Notes under the pieces: generated by a model
What the model was told of the DNA's origin: nothing
Databases searched by the model: none
What the model saw: only the letters and a program-made list of their open reading frames with translations
Translations under genes and position numbers: made by a program
Part shown: positions 1-9,852 of the stretch, one piece after another
Layout: each line of letters opens with the position of its first letter
Numbering within the stretch: the first letter of the stretch is position 1
Assembly: GCF_963678635.1 (NCBI RefSeq)
Contig: NC_087067.1
Coordinates: 60,996,594-61,056,593, forward strand
Direction: 5' to 3'
Source of the DNA: Symsagittifera roscoffensis
Taxonomy: Eukaryota > Xenacoelomorpha > Acoela > Convolutidae
Length of the DNA: 60,000 bases

Positions 1-1647
1 TGTCATTAATCCAGCGTCTCCCTTGCTGGGTGTTGAAATGTATCCCATCCCTGGTGAGCGCGATATGATCAATCATGCGCAACATGCCTTCGAGATCCAT
101 AAATCGTAGCTCGCCAGGGTTGTTTCTCACCAGTATGCGGGTCATCTCGTTCCACCGGGTCACGTTGCCATTCATAAAATCTGCCACCACGGTGCCCACC
201 ATCGGGTTCTGTGGTATCGTGCACATCACCACAATCCTGGGCCTGTACTTCTCCTTTAGTTCGTTCAGGAGGCAGACCAACAGATACTCCCACTTGCTCT
301 CTGGAGTCACTGGGGCTCTCGAGACGTCGTTGGTCCCCAGCATTATCACCAGCGTGTCCAGGTAATCTTCACTCTGGAACTCCATCATCTTGATGACCTG
401 AGCCACTGAGGCTCCTCCAAAGGACAGAGCGGTAGTCTGACCATAGACGAAGATCTCATTCAGATCCCTCAGCAAACTGTCCCCTATGATCAAGTGGCGA
501 TTCCCTGGGGGAATTACCTGGTCGCTCGTAGCGGGGTTCCAGCTCATTTCATTCATGCAGGCTCGAGGATGCTCCGCGGCCACTTGCGTGAATTGGTGAC
601 GTGCCATCAGATTCTTTCTAATGTCCACCACGCTAGACTTTTGATAGGTTCCACCATGCGCAGTCCCCGAGGACGCAAACGTGCGGGGTGCTCGCTCCGA
701 AATATTGGATGAGTGATCACGACGTTGGGAAGGGACGACCCTACCCAGTGTCCCTCCAGTGATTCTGTTAATCTCATCCATTGTTGCTCTGGCCACTTGA
801 TTGAATGACTCTTGGAACTGAGGAGCGAGATAGGTGTCGGAGGGGTCTGGTATCGTGTTCCTTTGATTGGGAGCAGACTGTTGGGTCTGCTGAGGAGCCT
901 CGGGCCCTCTCGGTGTACACAGCTCCTGCACTTTTGTCTTGGGGCGTGTGTCCCTGGATCCCTCTGAGGACTTCATCGTCGCCAGAACCTGCTGTGACAC
1001 TTGGCTCACCTTTGCCATATACAGCTCCTTCAGGTGCTTTATCTCATCCTCCTTGTAGGCCACCTACAGGTACTCAAACTTCTTCTTCCTTTTGTCTCTT
1101 TCTCGAGCTATCGCCCTATACTCCTGGTGTTTGGCACACAGCTCGCTCTGTTCTCTCTCTTTCTTCTCCAACGTCTCAATCGTCTCCGATGTCTGTATCT
1201 CCATTTCGTTGACCCTCACTCTCTTGGGAGGAGGAGCAGCTGTTGGAGAGTCGACTGAATGTGACGGGCCAGTCTTTTTGCTCCGATGAGCGGCTGCGCC
1301 GGTTGGATCGGCAAGGGGATCTCACCTAGCCGGTGGTCCCTCTGTTCACCTAGTCCTGGCTCACGAGCCAGGTCGTGGCCAGACATCTCTCCACGCCGCC
1401 ATCTCATCAGTCGGGTTCGACCTCTCTCGGCGGTCCCGGACTCACCGAAGGCCAACATCAACACCACTTCATTAGGGCGATTCCCTCGACCCTCTCGTCC
1501 TAACGCATTGAGGAGCGCGACCACAAACATCGCCAGCCCCGGGTATTCTCGTGTAAAATCACAGTCGATCAGCCGCTGACAGATCTCGTCTAGAGTCGCT
1601 CCTAGACTCGCTGAGAGGAATTCCATTAGCTCATTCGTGTCACCCAT
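1..1647 (-). pseudogene. Coiled-coil + SGNH/GDSL hydrolase ORF of element M (3' truncated by window)
   Basis: ATG at 1645-1647 opens a helical N-terminal domain (about 120 residues) with a counterpart in element P. The frame shifts near 1,265-1,290; the new frame carries a Pro/Lys-Arg patch and a charged coiled coil, then one amber codon at 1064-1066, then runs open to the window edge. The last 165 or so codons form an SGNH hydrolase core: block I IIGDSLL with the nucleophile Ser codon at 476-478, block II SFGGAS, block III LGTNDVS with Asn at 329-331, and block V RDGIHF with Asp at 47-49 and His at 38-40. SGNH enzymes are esterases or lipases using Ser-Asp-His with Gly/Asn in the oxyanion hole. 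No signal peptide or membrane segment is evident, which argues against an envelope protein. The substrate is unknown. Homology to the P copy extends before and after the core. Confidence 0.8.
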
Positions 1648-2114
1648 TTCTATCGTGTTGATTCTTGTTTCGTGAAGGTTCTTCTGGTTCGTTTTGATTC
1701 AATGAATTCAATAAACAATTGCTAATCAATCAAGATCTAAACAACAAGTCGCGACTTAAAACCATCATTTTTTGATAAAACATCATTCAGATCTTTAAAA
1801 CTCTTCATTGAAATTCTCTTCTCACTTCTGATTTGAAAGTTTAGCACCAAGGTGGATCGTCCACCTGCGTCTTTGTCAAGGTAGTACAAATGAGCGCTGT
1901 CACCTTGACTACCTGGAGTATTCCAGATCTTTTATGACACACAACGTAAAACATATCATAACAATAATATAACACATAAACATCACACACCTACACTGTC
2001 ACATACGAACATAATCCCTAATAACTAACCTAAAACTTTAATCCTAGTCTAAAACTTGACCCTAATTCCTATCAAGTGAACTTAATAAAAACCACTTATC
2101 GCCGAATGCAATTC
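1648..2114 (-). other. Spacer between macro-like and SGNH ORFs (element M)
   Basis: About 465 bases, AT-rich, with no supported ORF. Element P has a spacer of about 370 bases in the same place (28,122-28,490), so separation of the two ORFs is a family property. It may hold a splice acceptor, internal promoter or IRES for the second ORF, but I cannot identify one. Confidence 0.5.
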
Positions 2115-2576
2115 CTAACATATGCTCAGATAGTATTTTTTATGTAAGTACACCTCTATGTCAGTTTCTGAAAATATCACATGTACAAGGGCATACAACT
2201 CTCTCGGATGTAGCTTTCCCCTATTGGGATCATAGACTGGTAACGCGAGAGAGGTCACTCCTCTCTCAACCAGGAAATCCCTAAGTCGAGTCAAGGCCAA
2301 TACCAAGCTCTCTGGTTTTACTTGTTGCCTATCAGTAGCCTTAGTAATCAAGAAACACAAATATTTCCCTGGTATCTGTGATGCAACAGGGGGCAGCGCT
2401 ATCATCCCTCCTACACCAGGCCTTTGTTTCGATAAAAACTCGATATTCTTGTATTCTCTCTTAAAATCAGCTGCTAGTGCTGTTTTGAAGCTTACATCCG
2501 CAGTTATCGCTATAGCGCATGTACGTTCCGTAAGTATGAAATCGCTGTCCGTTACGACGATGTTGCTTGAATAATG
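2115..2576 (-). pseudogene. Macro-domain-like ORF of element M
   Basis: Open reading of about 150 codons just after pol. Visible blocks, in order: a TCAIAITAD strand with SFKTALAADFKREY helix, ALPPVASQIPGKYLCFLITKA, PESLVLALTRLRDFLVERGV, then LALPVYDPNRGKL, and SETDIEVYLHKKYYL. This order (GkYi-yLiTk, then a helix with sLeaLrdfl, then l-lPrigcG, then f--tdi-v-vy) is that of the C-terminal half of macro domains of the TARG1/OARD1 kind, which bind ADP-ribose and cleave ADP-ribosyl or O-acetyl-ADP-ribose esters. The catalytic GCGLD loop is replaced by DPNRG in both M and P, so enzymatic activity is doubtful. About 70% identical to the P copy by eye. Upstream of 2,576 a small deletion relative to P breaks the link to the end of pol. 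Confidence 0.6.
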
Positions 2577-2673
2577 TCAAAATATGATTCAAAAATTCGT
2601 CCGAAAGCTGGTTTTTTAGCATTCTCGCCTTCCGTCTCTAGTTATCCGGTTTCTCTTGCCGATTTCAACTTTT

Positions 2674-3030
2674 TTATATCAGGTTTTCGGTGTGGGTGAG
2701 TCCTACCCCCACTCCCCGGACAAAAATATCCATCAACGTCCCCGTCGATTGCCCAAAGTCTAGCAGATCGAGGTTGGATTGTGGAACACGTAGAGGACTA
2801 TCTGGGGCGACCCAGTTGGACTCGGTATTGTCATTACTGACGTATTTGATGCCGTCTTTATCGACGTCCTGAATCGTCAGGATTGTCTCTTTTGGATCTG
2901 TCGGCAGATCATGGAGCCATTCGAGCACACGCAAGTTCGTTAGTTCTTGCTCATGAGTCTGTTCCGCTTCGTTCTGCGAGTCTGTTCTGGTTCGAACTCC
3001 ACTTCCGGTTCTGATCGATCGTCGATCCAA
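2674..3030 (-). pseudogene. Pol C-terminal tail (element M)
   Basis: The end of the pol polyprotein after the integrase GPY/F module. It is acidic and ends with a conserved segment including DIFVRGVGVGLTHTENLI, found again at 27,495-27,545 in element P. A frameshift near 3,030-3,090 separates it from the preceding integrase part. No known domain is recognised; the strong conservation of the last 40 residues suggests a function, or overlap with the start of the macro-like frame. The stop lies where the macro-like frame is entered. Confidence 0.65.
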
Positions 3031-3088
3031 TCCTGATCCATGTCATTCACCAAGTCGATTTCTTCTAGCACCGCCACTGCGTCCAGTC

Positions 3089-3982
3089 CTACCAGCGTCC
3101 AGTCATGTCACTTACGACTATCCTGTCTACGATGAAATCCTCGCCGTACGGGTTGTATTTCTTCTTGTTTCTTCCTCTCTTGCTCTGGCGTGTTTCCATG
3201 TTGAGAGGAAAGTCAGGCTGTATTCCTTTGTCAATTTCAGTTTGTTCCGGGCAGTCCCAGTCTTCCTCGGCATAAGGTAGAGTTTCGTCGTCCACCTCTA
3301 CCCGCTCGGTCAATTCCAGGTCCAGTAGTAGGTCGCAGTCGTCCACCATCTCATTTCCGTCATTTTTGTCGCGAGTACCCCTTTCATTCACCTCACAAGC
3401 AGGATCCACTATCAAATAGTCTCCCTCTTGCATGTCCGCTGGGATGCACCAGTCCTCTGACGAGGTATTGTGTGGTTTGATGTTTTCGTAATGAGCTGCT
3501 CTTCCAGTGCTCAATCGATAAAAACGACCTCCTTGGTGCACCTCTGTTATCTGAAATGGACCACGCCATTTCTTTAATAAGTTTTTGGTTCCTTTTGGTG
3601 GAACCACTTCCTGGAATACCCAGACGTAGTCGCCAAATGAGTAGGCTTTTGCATCGGCTGTCCTTTTATCAAATCTCCTTTTTTGTCTATTTTGCACCTG
3701 TTGCGTGTTCCTCCTGCATAATTCATTGAGGTCCTGCTGTCTACTAATGACATACCGCACGTAAGTTTGCGCTGCTGTTCTCTTCCCTTCATATTGAGGG
3801 TAGAAAAACTTCAACGGAAGCGCTTTTTCGTGACCCGTTAGCATCATGTGGGGACTTATTCCCGTGGTGGAATGCTCCGTGCTGTTGTAAGCACCCATCA
3901 CTTGCGGCAAGTGCTTGTCCCAGTCATCCATGTAGCGTGAGCAATAGACTCTCAACATGGACACCAGTGTGCGATTCTGCCT
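3089..3982 (-). pseudogene. Integrase C-terminal half with GPY/F module (element M)
   Basis: Continues the integrase core directly after the amber codon at 3983-3985, in the same frame (RQNR follows the stop). It contains the end of the catalytic core with SPHMMLTGHE, a basic helix (QNRQKRRFDKRT), VGDYVW-like FGDYVWVFQEVVPP, then the GPY/F signature KKWRGPFQITEV with YRLSTGRAAHYENIKPH, typical of gypsy integrases and used for multimerisation and target binding. A long acidic tail with a basic patch (RGRNKKKYNPYGEDF) follows. No chromodomain is visible. Confidence 0.85.
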
Positions 3983-4468
3983 CTAGACTAAGCCATTCGT
4001 CTGCGGGTGATAAGTGGTCGAGTGGGCCCGCGCTACCTGCGACCTTTTCATTAACTCTTTCGTGAGATCACCCACGAATGCTTTGCCATTGTCCGATTGA
4101 AATGTGATGGGGCAGCCATGCCTCGCTATCCACACATTTATCAAATGATCACATGTTTCTTCCGCCGATGCTGTCATGCAGGGTGCTGCCTCCTCATATT
4201 TTGTAAAAGGGTAGATCATTACCAGCACCCGATTATAGCCCGTTGCTGTCATGCAGATCTTCTGATGATCAATTTGCGCCAATTCGTTGAATCCCGACGA
4301 CTCTATTGACTGCAGGGGGAACCTTAAATTCCTGGGATCCTTCGCCTGTTGACTGGACAGGAATGCAGCGATCCACTTCTCACAAGCCTTCTTCAATCCC
4401 AGCCATTTGAATCGTTTCTGTATCCTGTTGTACACATTTGTCCACGCCTTGGTGACCCATCTGATCAT
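3983..4468 (-). pseudogene. Integrase zinc-finger end and DDE core (element M)
   Basis: Integrase joins the cDNA to host DNA using D, D-35-E. First Asp is residue 67 of this segment (AQIDHQKI), second is residue 126 (TFQSDNGKAF), and the sequence then reads HPQTNGLV followed by an amber stop at 3983-3985 exactly where the catalytic Glu sits; the intact P copy has VERQN there. Spacing is exactly 35 residues. The zinc-finger CxxC is also lost (AAFLSSQQ against ACLSCQQ in P). This integrase cannot be active. Confidence 0.88.
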
Positions 4469-4646
4469 GTGAACGAAAGAGCAATTCGGTCTGGTACAAC
4501 TGTGGTAACACTATCGAGTTGTATTTGTAGAGGACCTTATCCTCCTTTTTACGTTTACAGGCTACAATCCCGTCCTTGTTCAGGTACAACAAGTCTCTTT
4601 TCTTCAGGTAGAATTGCTTTAAGATCTTATAGCTGTCTTCCTCCAA
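4380..4646 (-). pseudogene. Integrase N-terminal zinc-binding region (element M, frameshifted)
   Basis: Carries the conserved integrase lead-in (LYLNKDGIVACKR, YNSIVLPQLYQTELLFRSHD) and the two histidines of the HHCC finger in SHDQMGHQGVD. The frame then breaks and is continued by the overlapping segment at 3983-4468. The same stretch is uninterrupted in element P at 25,671-25,985. Confidence 0.8.
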
Positions 4647-4720
4647 GTCCCCCTTATCAGGTGCTCCATTCTCGATCCATCTCTTCAGACTGCTCGTCCT
4701 TGCATCATTTCGTTGAGCCC

Positions 4721-4963
4721 TTAGGAGATCTCACAGCCTGTAATTAGCTTCAAATACGTCTTCACCACGTTCATTTGCCCACTCATTATTTCTGGAGCAT
4801 GAGCATCGTACATCAACTTAACACAACATATCTTCTTCGAGGGTGTTGCTTCCTGAACGGATGGCTCCAGATTAGTACGGACTACTGTACCGTGTGGTAG
4901 TAATCTGGTCGGGCGTTTCGAAACTGCTATCAGCTCGAGCTCATCCGCGGCATTGTCTACCAC
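4721..4963 (-). pseudogene. Pol linker segment before integrase (element M)
   Basis: Eighty codons homologous to 25,345-25,560 of element P (DNAADELELIAVSKRPTRLL; MSGQMNVVKTYLK). No known domain. It lies between the Ser/Glu-rich linker and the integrase finger. A stop at about 4,721-4,740 and a short out-of-frame stretch to 4,646 break it. Confidence 0.65.
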
Positions 4964-4978
4964 AGTGCACTCTTCGTC

Positions 4979-6871
4979 TCAGGTGTACCTGTCTCTGTCT
5001 GGATCTTGATGCATTTCTCGTTCCAGCCCGCGCTGCTTCCAGTCTACTAACAAGGAGTGAATCGCGATCTCCGATATATCGGAATTGGAAGTTGTTTCAG
5101 ATGTGTTGTCCCAGGACTGGGGCCTCGAGTCATTACTTGAGCCGACAGATTCTCCAACATCATATTCCAATTTGTCTGCGATGTTTCTCGACTCACCGGA
5201 CAAAATTCTGTCCCTCGTTTGCCCCGAATCTGACTCCCCGGACAACATTCTATCCCTCAGTTGTCTAAACAACCTCTCCCCGGACAAATCGTCCTGTATG
5301 GGCTCAAAGGTTTCAGACTCCTCGGACAAGTCGTCTTTGACAGGCTCGAAGGTATCAGACTCCCCGGACATTGTCTTGTCACCGGACGAACAATCTGAAC
5401 TCGGCTCGTATTCCTCTCTTGCATCCGTGAAATGCACCTTCCTTGTGAAGCTGGATCTCGACTTGACACTGACTTCTTCAGTGGCTTGGGCCTGATTCAG
5501 TGTCCCACGTTCAGTGAACGAAATTCTCAACAAGACCTCCTTTGGCATTGAGCTCACCAGCTGGTTGACTATCGACCTGCAATCCCGTTCAGCACCTCGG
5601 CTGCGAATGGACACTGGCCTCTTCTCTGTTCTCTCAGTGACAGTCAACCGCTGCATGGTCTCCATCCACTCACGATCATGCCTATCCACTTCCCTGTCCA
5701 ACAAGTCACGGAGCTTCCCCATGACGTCCGGCGCCACATTCACCGTCCTGTTCAACAGAGCCATGCTGTTTATACCCAGCCTGGTAAGTTCTTGTTGTAA
5801 TAAATTGGATCGGACTAGCAGATCTAGCGGAACGGGCTCGCCCCTGGCCAAAACCTTTATCTCCGCGGACGTCTCCACTGGAACGTCAGGATGTCCGGGT
5901 ATGGGATGCCCTGACTTATCTAACCACCTTGTGAGTGGCAGTTTGTCGTAGGTTTCCTTGTCCAGAAATGAAAACCTTTCTTTGATTTCCGATTGGTTAG
6001 CCTGCTTCTCCTCGAGGCGCTGATAGAATTCCGTATTCTTACTCAGCCTATCTGCGTTCTGGTGCTTATCCCGGGTACGGTGCTCTATGATCATGTGGTA
6101 TCCATCTAGGCGCACGATCCAACGACCAATATAACTTTGGTCCATCGAATAGGTTTTCAGCCAGGCAAGGGCACGATTATCTACACGCAACTTGAAGGGA
6201 GCACTCCCCAAGTAGGCCCTGTATTTTTCCACAAAAGTGATCACCGCAATTATCTCCGCTTTAGGTGCGCCATACTTCATCTCAGTATCACTCAGGACCT
6301 TACTCCCGTAGGCTAGCGGACGGAGAACCATTCTCCCGTTCCACTCCTGCTTCTGGTGAAGTATGCCCGATATTGCAACCACGGATGCATCCGTGTCCAG
6401 CTCGAACATCCCCTCCTCTGTTGGCATGCCGAGGACCGGTGCCTCGCAAAGTTCACGTTTGATGTTCTCAATGGAAACTTGTGCCTCATCAGTCCAATGA
6501 ACTTTTTGCCCTTGTTTCTCATCAGCCGCTGCAGGGGTATATTTTGTCGGCGTACTCCTTGATGAATTGCCGATAAAAATTAGCAAATCCCAAAAACTCA
6601 TCAGTTGTGTATCTATTTTGGGTGCCTTCCAGGTCAAGACCGCTTCGACCGCTTCAAGATCTGGTCTCACTCCATGCTTATCCACCAGACGGCCCAGATA
6701 TTTTATGGAGTCTCTGAGGATTTCACACTTTGAGGGTTTACATTTCAGGCCTGCCTGTTTCATGCAAATAAACACCTCATCCAACCTCTCTATGTGATCC
6801 TCAAGGGTTGGCGTTGCGATCACGACATCATCCACATAACACATGATGAGATTACTATATTTCTTGGTCAC
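4979..6871 (-). pseudogene. RT palm/thumb, RNase H and long repeat-bearing linker (element M)
   Basis: Longest open frame of M (630 codons). Residues 12-15 are the RT YVDD box; the thumb follows (KPSKCEIL, KYLGRLVDKHGVRP). Residues near 95-118 are out of frame and then return, a compensated double frameshift replacing the usual LGFANYYREF block. RNase H follows with its acidic residues in LDTDASVVA, APKAEIIAV, LRVDNRALAWL and DKHQNAD. After RNase H comes an unusually long linker of about 330 residues ending in an acidic, Ser/Glu-rich stretch with several LSGES-type repeats. RT and RNase H copy the genomic RNA to DNA and remove the RNA strand. Confidence 0.9.
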
Positions 6872-7194
6872 ACTCGAAGTGCCTGGGCCATGGGTCGCTG
6901 GAATGTGGCCGTCGCGTTACACAATCCGAATGACATCTTCTTCCACTGGAACAGTCCCAGTTCGCACGCGAAGCCTGTTTTCTCCCGATCTTGCTTTCTG
7001 AGTGGCACTTGCCAGAACGCGGAGCCCAAATCCATCGTCGTGAAGAACTTTGCGTCCCCCAGCTTGGAGAGGCTCTCATCAATGCGGTGAATCGGGTATG
7101 CGTCTTTTATCGATACTGCGTTCAAGTAGCGGAAGTCACAGCAGAACCTGAGTTGCCTCCTTTCTTTTTGGCCATTACCACGCCGCAAGCCCAC
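6868..7194 (-). pseudogene. Reverse transcriptase fingers/palm, motif A (element M)
   Basis: RT blocks in order: LRFCCDFRYLNAVSIKDAYP, DESLSKLGDAKFFT, the catalytic Asp of motif A in MDLGSAFWQVPL, then GFACELGLFQWKKMSFGLCNATATFQR. One-base shifts separate it from the YVDD-bearing frame (4979-6871) and from the upstream frame. Confidence 0.9.
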
Positions 7195-7928
7195 GGGGAC
7201 TTCGACGGCTCGATCATGTCATACTCCATTAACATCTCGATTTCTTTTCTGCATGCCTCCGATTTATGCGGGGTCATTCTTCTCGCTCCTTCCCTATGAG
7301 GTACCGAGCCCTCTTCTATCTCAACCTCATGTTCTACAAAATTACAGCAACCTATGTCAGCCTTATGTTTCGAAAAAACGTCCGCATTCCAACTTAACAC
7401 CGCCCTAAGCGAATCTAGTTCCTTGTCTGATATTTTACCTCTCAGATGCTCTATTTCGGGCAGGACCGGTTTATTTGCAGCTAATTCTGCCTCTGTCGGT
7501 CTCTCTGGAAAGTTTGAACAGCTAGACAACCCATCATCTGTCTCCGATTTCATTGAAAACAGTTTCTTGGAAAATTTCAATTCAATTACTCTCTTCAGTA
7601 TACATTCTTGGTTAGCATGGCAAGGACATTTAGTTACATCAAATTTTTTTAAGTTCTCCACACTCTGAAAGTCTGTGTTCAGAGGCAAAGCATAGCCAAG
7701 TTTCTTTTCCCTCTGTATTGTCACTGTTGTAGCTTCTGTGTTCAACGACACACTCACACACAGTCCGCTCTGAGTGAGCGAGAAGCTTCTTCCTAAATTA
7801 GCCGAGCTTTTACTGTTTGGATTTGGTACCAGACATACCTGTCTGTCATTGCTGAGTTCATTCAAGTTCCTCATCCTAAACGTCGCTATTACGGCTTGGT
7901 TCGGTTTCAGTCTAATTTTTCGATCCAA
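7122..7928 (-). pseudogene. Protease-RT connector and RT N-terminus (element M)
   Basis: A family-specific connector (FRMRNLNELSNDRQVCLVPN, SLTQSGLCVSVSLNTEATT, SMKSETDDGLSSCSNFPERP) leading into the gypsy RT start: VLSWNADVFSKHKADIGCC, then HREGARRMTPHK and EMLMEYDMIEPSKSPWACGVVMAKKKGG. The last block is typical of Ty3/gypsy RT. The frame slips after AKKKGG and is continued by the segment at 6868-7194. Confidence 0.85.
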
Positions 7929-8491
7929 AAAATTGGCACCTTGGCCTGGTTAATTAAGATCTTATTAAGGGGTTTCTTTTCATACTTTCTCTCAGGATCT
8001 TTGGTCCTAATCAATCCGTCATTGAGATCGATCGTGACATCAAAGTTGCGTACGAAGTCCCTACCTATGATGAATTGATCGGATTTGTCCAAATTCTCCA
8101 CTACTAGGAAGCTCATCCAAAGATGTCTTCCTCCAAGCTGCAGTGAAATGATCGGGGTCCCTCCAGTCACATAGATCGCTCCCTGATTGGCCGCTGCCAA
8201 CCTAATGTTTGTCGGTATGAGATCCGATCTGTCAAAACCCATGTCGGTCCAGGTTTTGACTGCTCCCGTGTCTAGCAGTCCCTTTACTGAAAGTTTTCTG
8301 CCTTGCACGTTCAGCACGTGTGCGGCCAGATCGGCCTCACAACCTATGTGCACCGCATCCTGTTCGAGCATGGCATTATGTCCGATTTGTCTAACCTTCA
8401 GCTCCTCTTCGCCAATGTATATCCGGCCAACCTGATCACTCGCATCAGTTACGTGAGCTTTTGTGTAGCTATTGATGCCATCCACATTCAT
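7907..8491 (-). pseudogene. Retropepsin-like aspartic protease (element M)
   Basis: Pepsin-type protease that would cut Gag-Pol. The active-site loop LLDTGAV is at residues 72-78 (Asp codon 8270-8272). Relative to element P, about five residues (the VSVMP strand) are deleted right after the DTG loop. A glycine-containing turn (IYVTGGTPI) and the C-terminal FIIGRDFVRNFDVTIDL block (the hydrophobic-hydrophobic-Gly-Arg-Asp motif of retropepsins) are present. The deletion next to the active site probably inactivates it. Confidence 0.88.
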
Positions 8492-8610
8492 TAGAATCGG
8501 GTATGGGCCATGGACTTCGATCTAATGTCCATCCACTCTCATCAGCCTCGGACCTCCTGTCGTGAGTAGCGCTCGCACTGCCCTGGAGTCCAGTTTGGGA
8601 TCTTTCTCCC

Positions 8611-9492
8611 TTAGATAGTCTCCAGGTGGACTAATGTATTCTCGGATGGTTCACTCAAATTCTTGACCGCCTGGTGTCCTGCGACTGAGATGATGGATAT
8701 TATCTTCGTCCCTTCTTTCGTCATGCCAAAAGTTCTACCAGATATCACGTTCAGTTTTAGTCCCTGCCTCCTGGGTTCGTCTTTGTCCTCTTTTTCCGTC
8801 GTTTTACCCAGAATATTGAACTTCTCCCGCAGATCTGTGCTCTCCAGTTCCGACCTCACCCCTTGCTCCACTTCTTTCGTGGCCAGCTCCTGTTTGACAT
8901 TTTGCAACGCTGTCCTTGCCGCCAGACCGTAATCCACGTTGAGTGGGCTAGCCGACTCTGCCTCCAGGTTCAAGGCTACCACCTTGTCGGGCAAGGTCTT
9001 CACCTTTTTAGTGGTAAGGGTGCTCGGTGTCGTCTCCTTTCGCCGAGACTCGGCCTCGTTCATCAGTTGTGCTCGACTGGCCTTGACACACAAAAGCTCC
9101 GCTTCGTGGGGTGGATGTTTCGCGTCCGCCACTGCATCCCAAAACTGAGTGCAGTCCGACTTGAAGTGTCCTTCCAAATTGCAGAAGAAGCACCTCGGAC
9201 CATATTGCTTGATGAGCCCTCTAACGTACTCTTCGTGGTCCTCGTCGGTCGCGTCGACGTCGTCGAGAAAGTAATCTATTGCCTTCATGTTCTGTTTATA
9301 AGCAGAACACGCGGAAACGTGATGGTCCATCGAGCCACAATTCGCACACGACCTCCTCTTATCCATGTCATCGCGAGGTTTGTGCCAACTGGAGTTCGCA
9401 CCATTGTTTGTCCCGCTGTAGTTACCATAGTTGCTGTAACGGTTTTGCGCCCTCGGTTTTATGAGTAAATATTCGCGTGACTTCATACACAA
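8611..9492 (-). pseudogene. Gag nucleocapsid and NC-protease linker (element M)
   Basis: Two CCHC zinc knuckles of the form C-x2-C-x4-H-x4-C: CANCGSMDHHVSAC and CFFCNLEGHFKSDC, separated by an acidic spacer of about 45 residues. They would bind genomic RNA. A helical charged linker (TALQNVKQELATKEVEQG) and a block beginning LKLNVISGRTFGMT follow and lead towards the protease. Stops near 8,611 and about 8,520 break the join with the protease. Confidence 0.88.
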
Positions 9493-9543
9493 ATCATCGG
9501 GCTTGGGTACCTGACAGGGTGAAGTGTGTGGCCAACATCGTCT

Positions 9544-9852
9544 TCAACTCCTCTTTTTTTCTACTCCGTCCATGAACTTGGAGGCAATCGCCAAGTTTCG
9601 CTCAGATATCCTCTCATCGGGGTTGCTTCTCCTCCTAAGCAACTCGAGGTCGTCCAAAAATTTGTTTATGGACTCATGATCTCTTTGACGCCTCTTCTCG
9701 AATTTCACTATAGCCTGGTGCCCTTGTACTCCAGAGCCGAAACGATTCAGCAGGATGTCAAATATCTTACGAGCGCTGTCCCGTTCGTTATCCCTTTTCG
9801 CCATTACACAACTCAGGGCAGTGCCTTCCAGGTTGCTTGTTAGGCACTGCAT
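9544..9852 (-). pseudogene. Gag capsid C-terminal part (element M)
   Basis: Capsid-type segment containing SNLEGTALSCVMAKRD, ILLNRFGSGVQGHQAIVKFE, and NKFLDDLELLRRR, matching the retrotransposon Gag capsid pattern and found again in P (20,540-20,800) and in all minus-strand units to the right. One-base shifts separate it from both flanking gag segments; the join to the nucleocapsid crosses 9,493-9,543. Confidence 0.85.

Noticed and set aside
1-1647. Reading the post-pol ORF as a retroviral-type envelope
   Set aside because: No signal peptide, no membrane anchor, no furin-type site or Cys pattern; instead coiled coil plus SGNH blocks.
6500-6600. Novel sequence SFWDLLIFIGNSSRSTP in M RT as a new domain
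   Set aside because: It is the usual LGFANYYREF block read out of frame between two compensating indels; P has the normal version.
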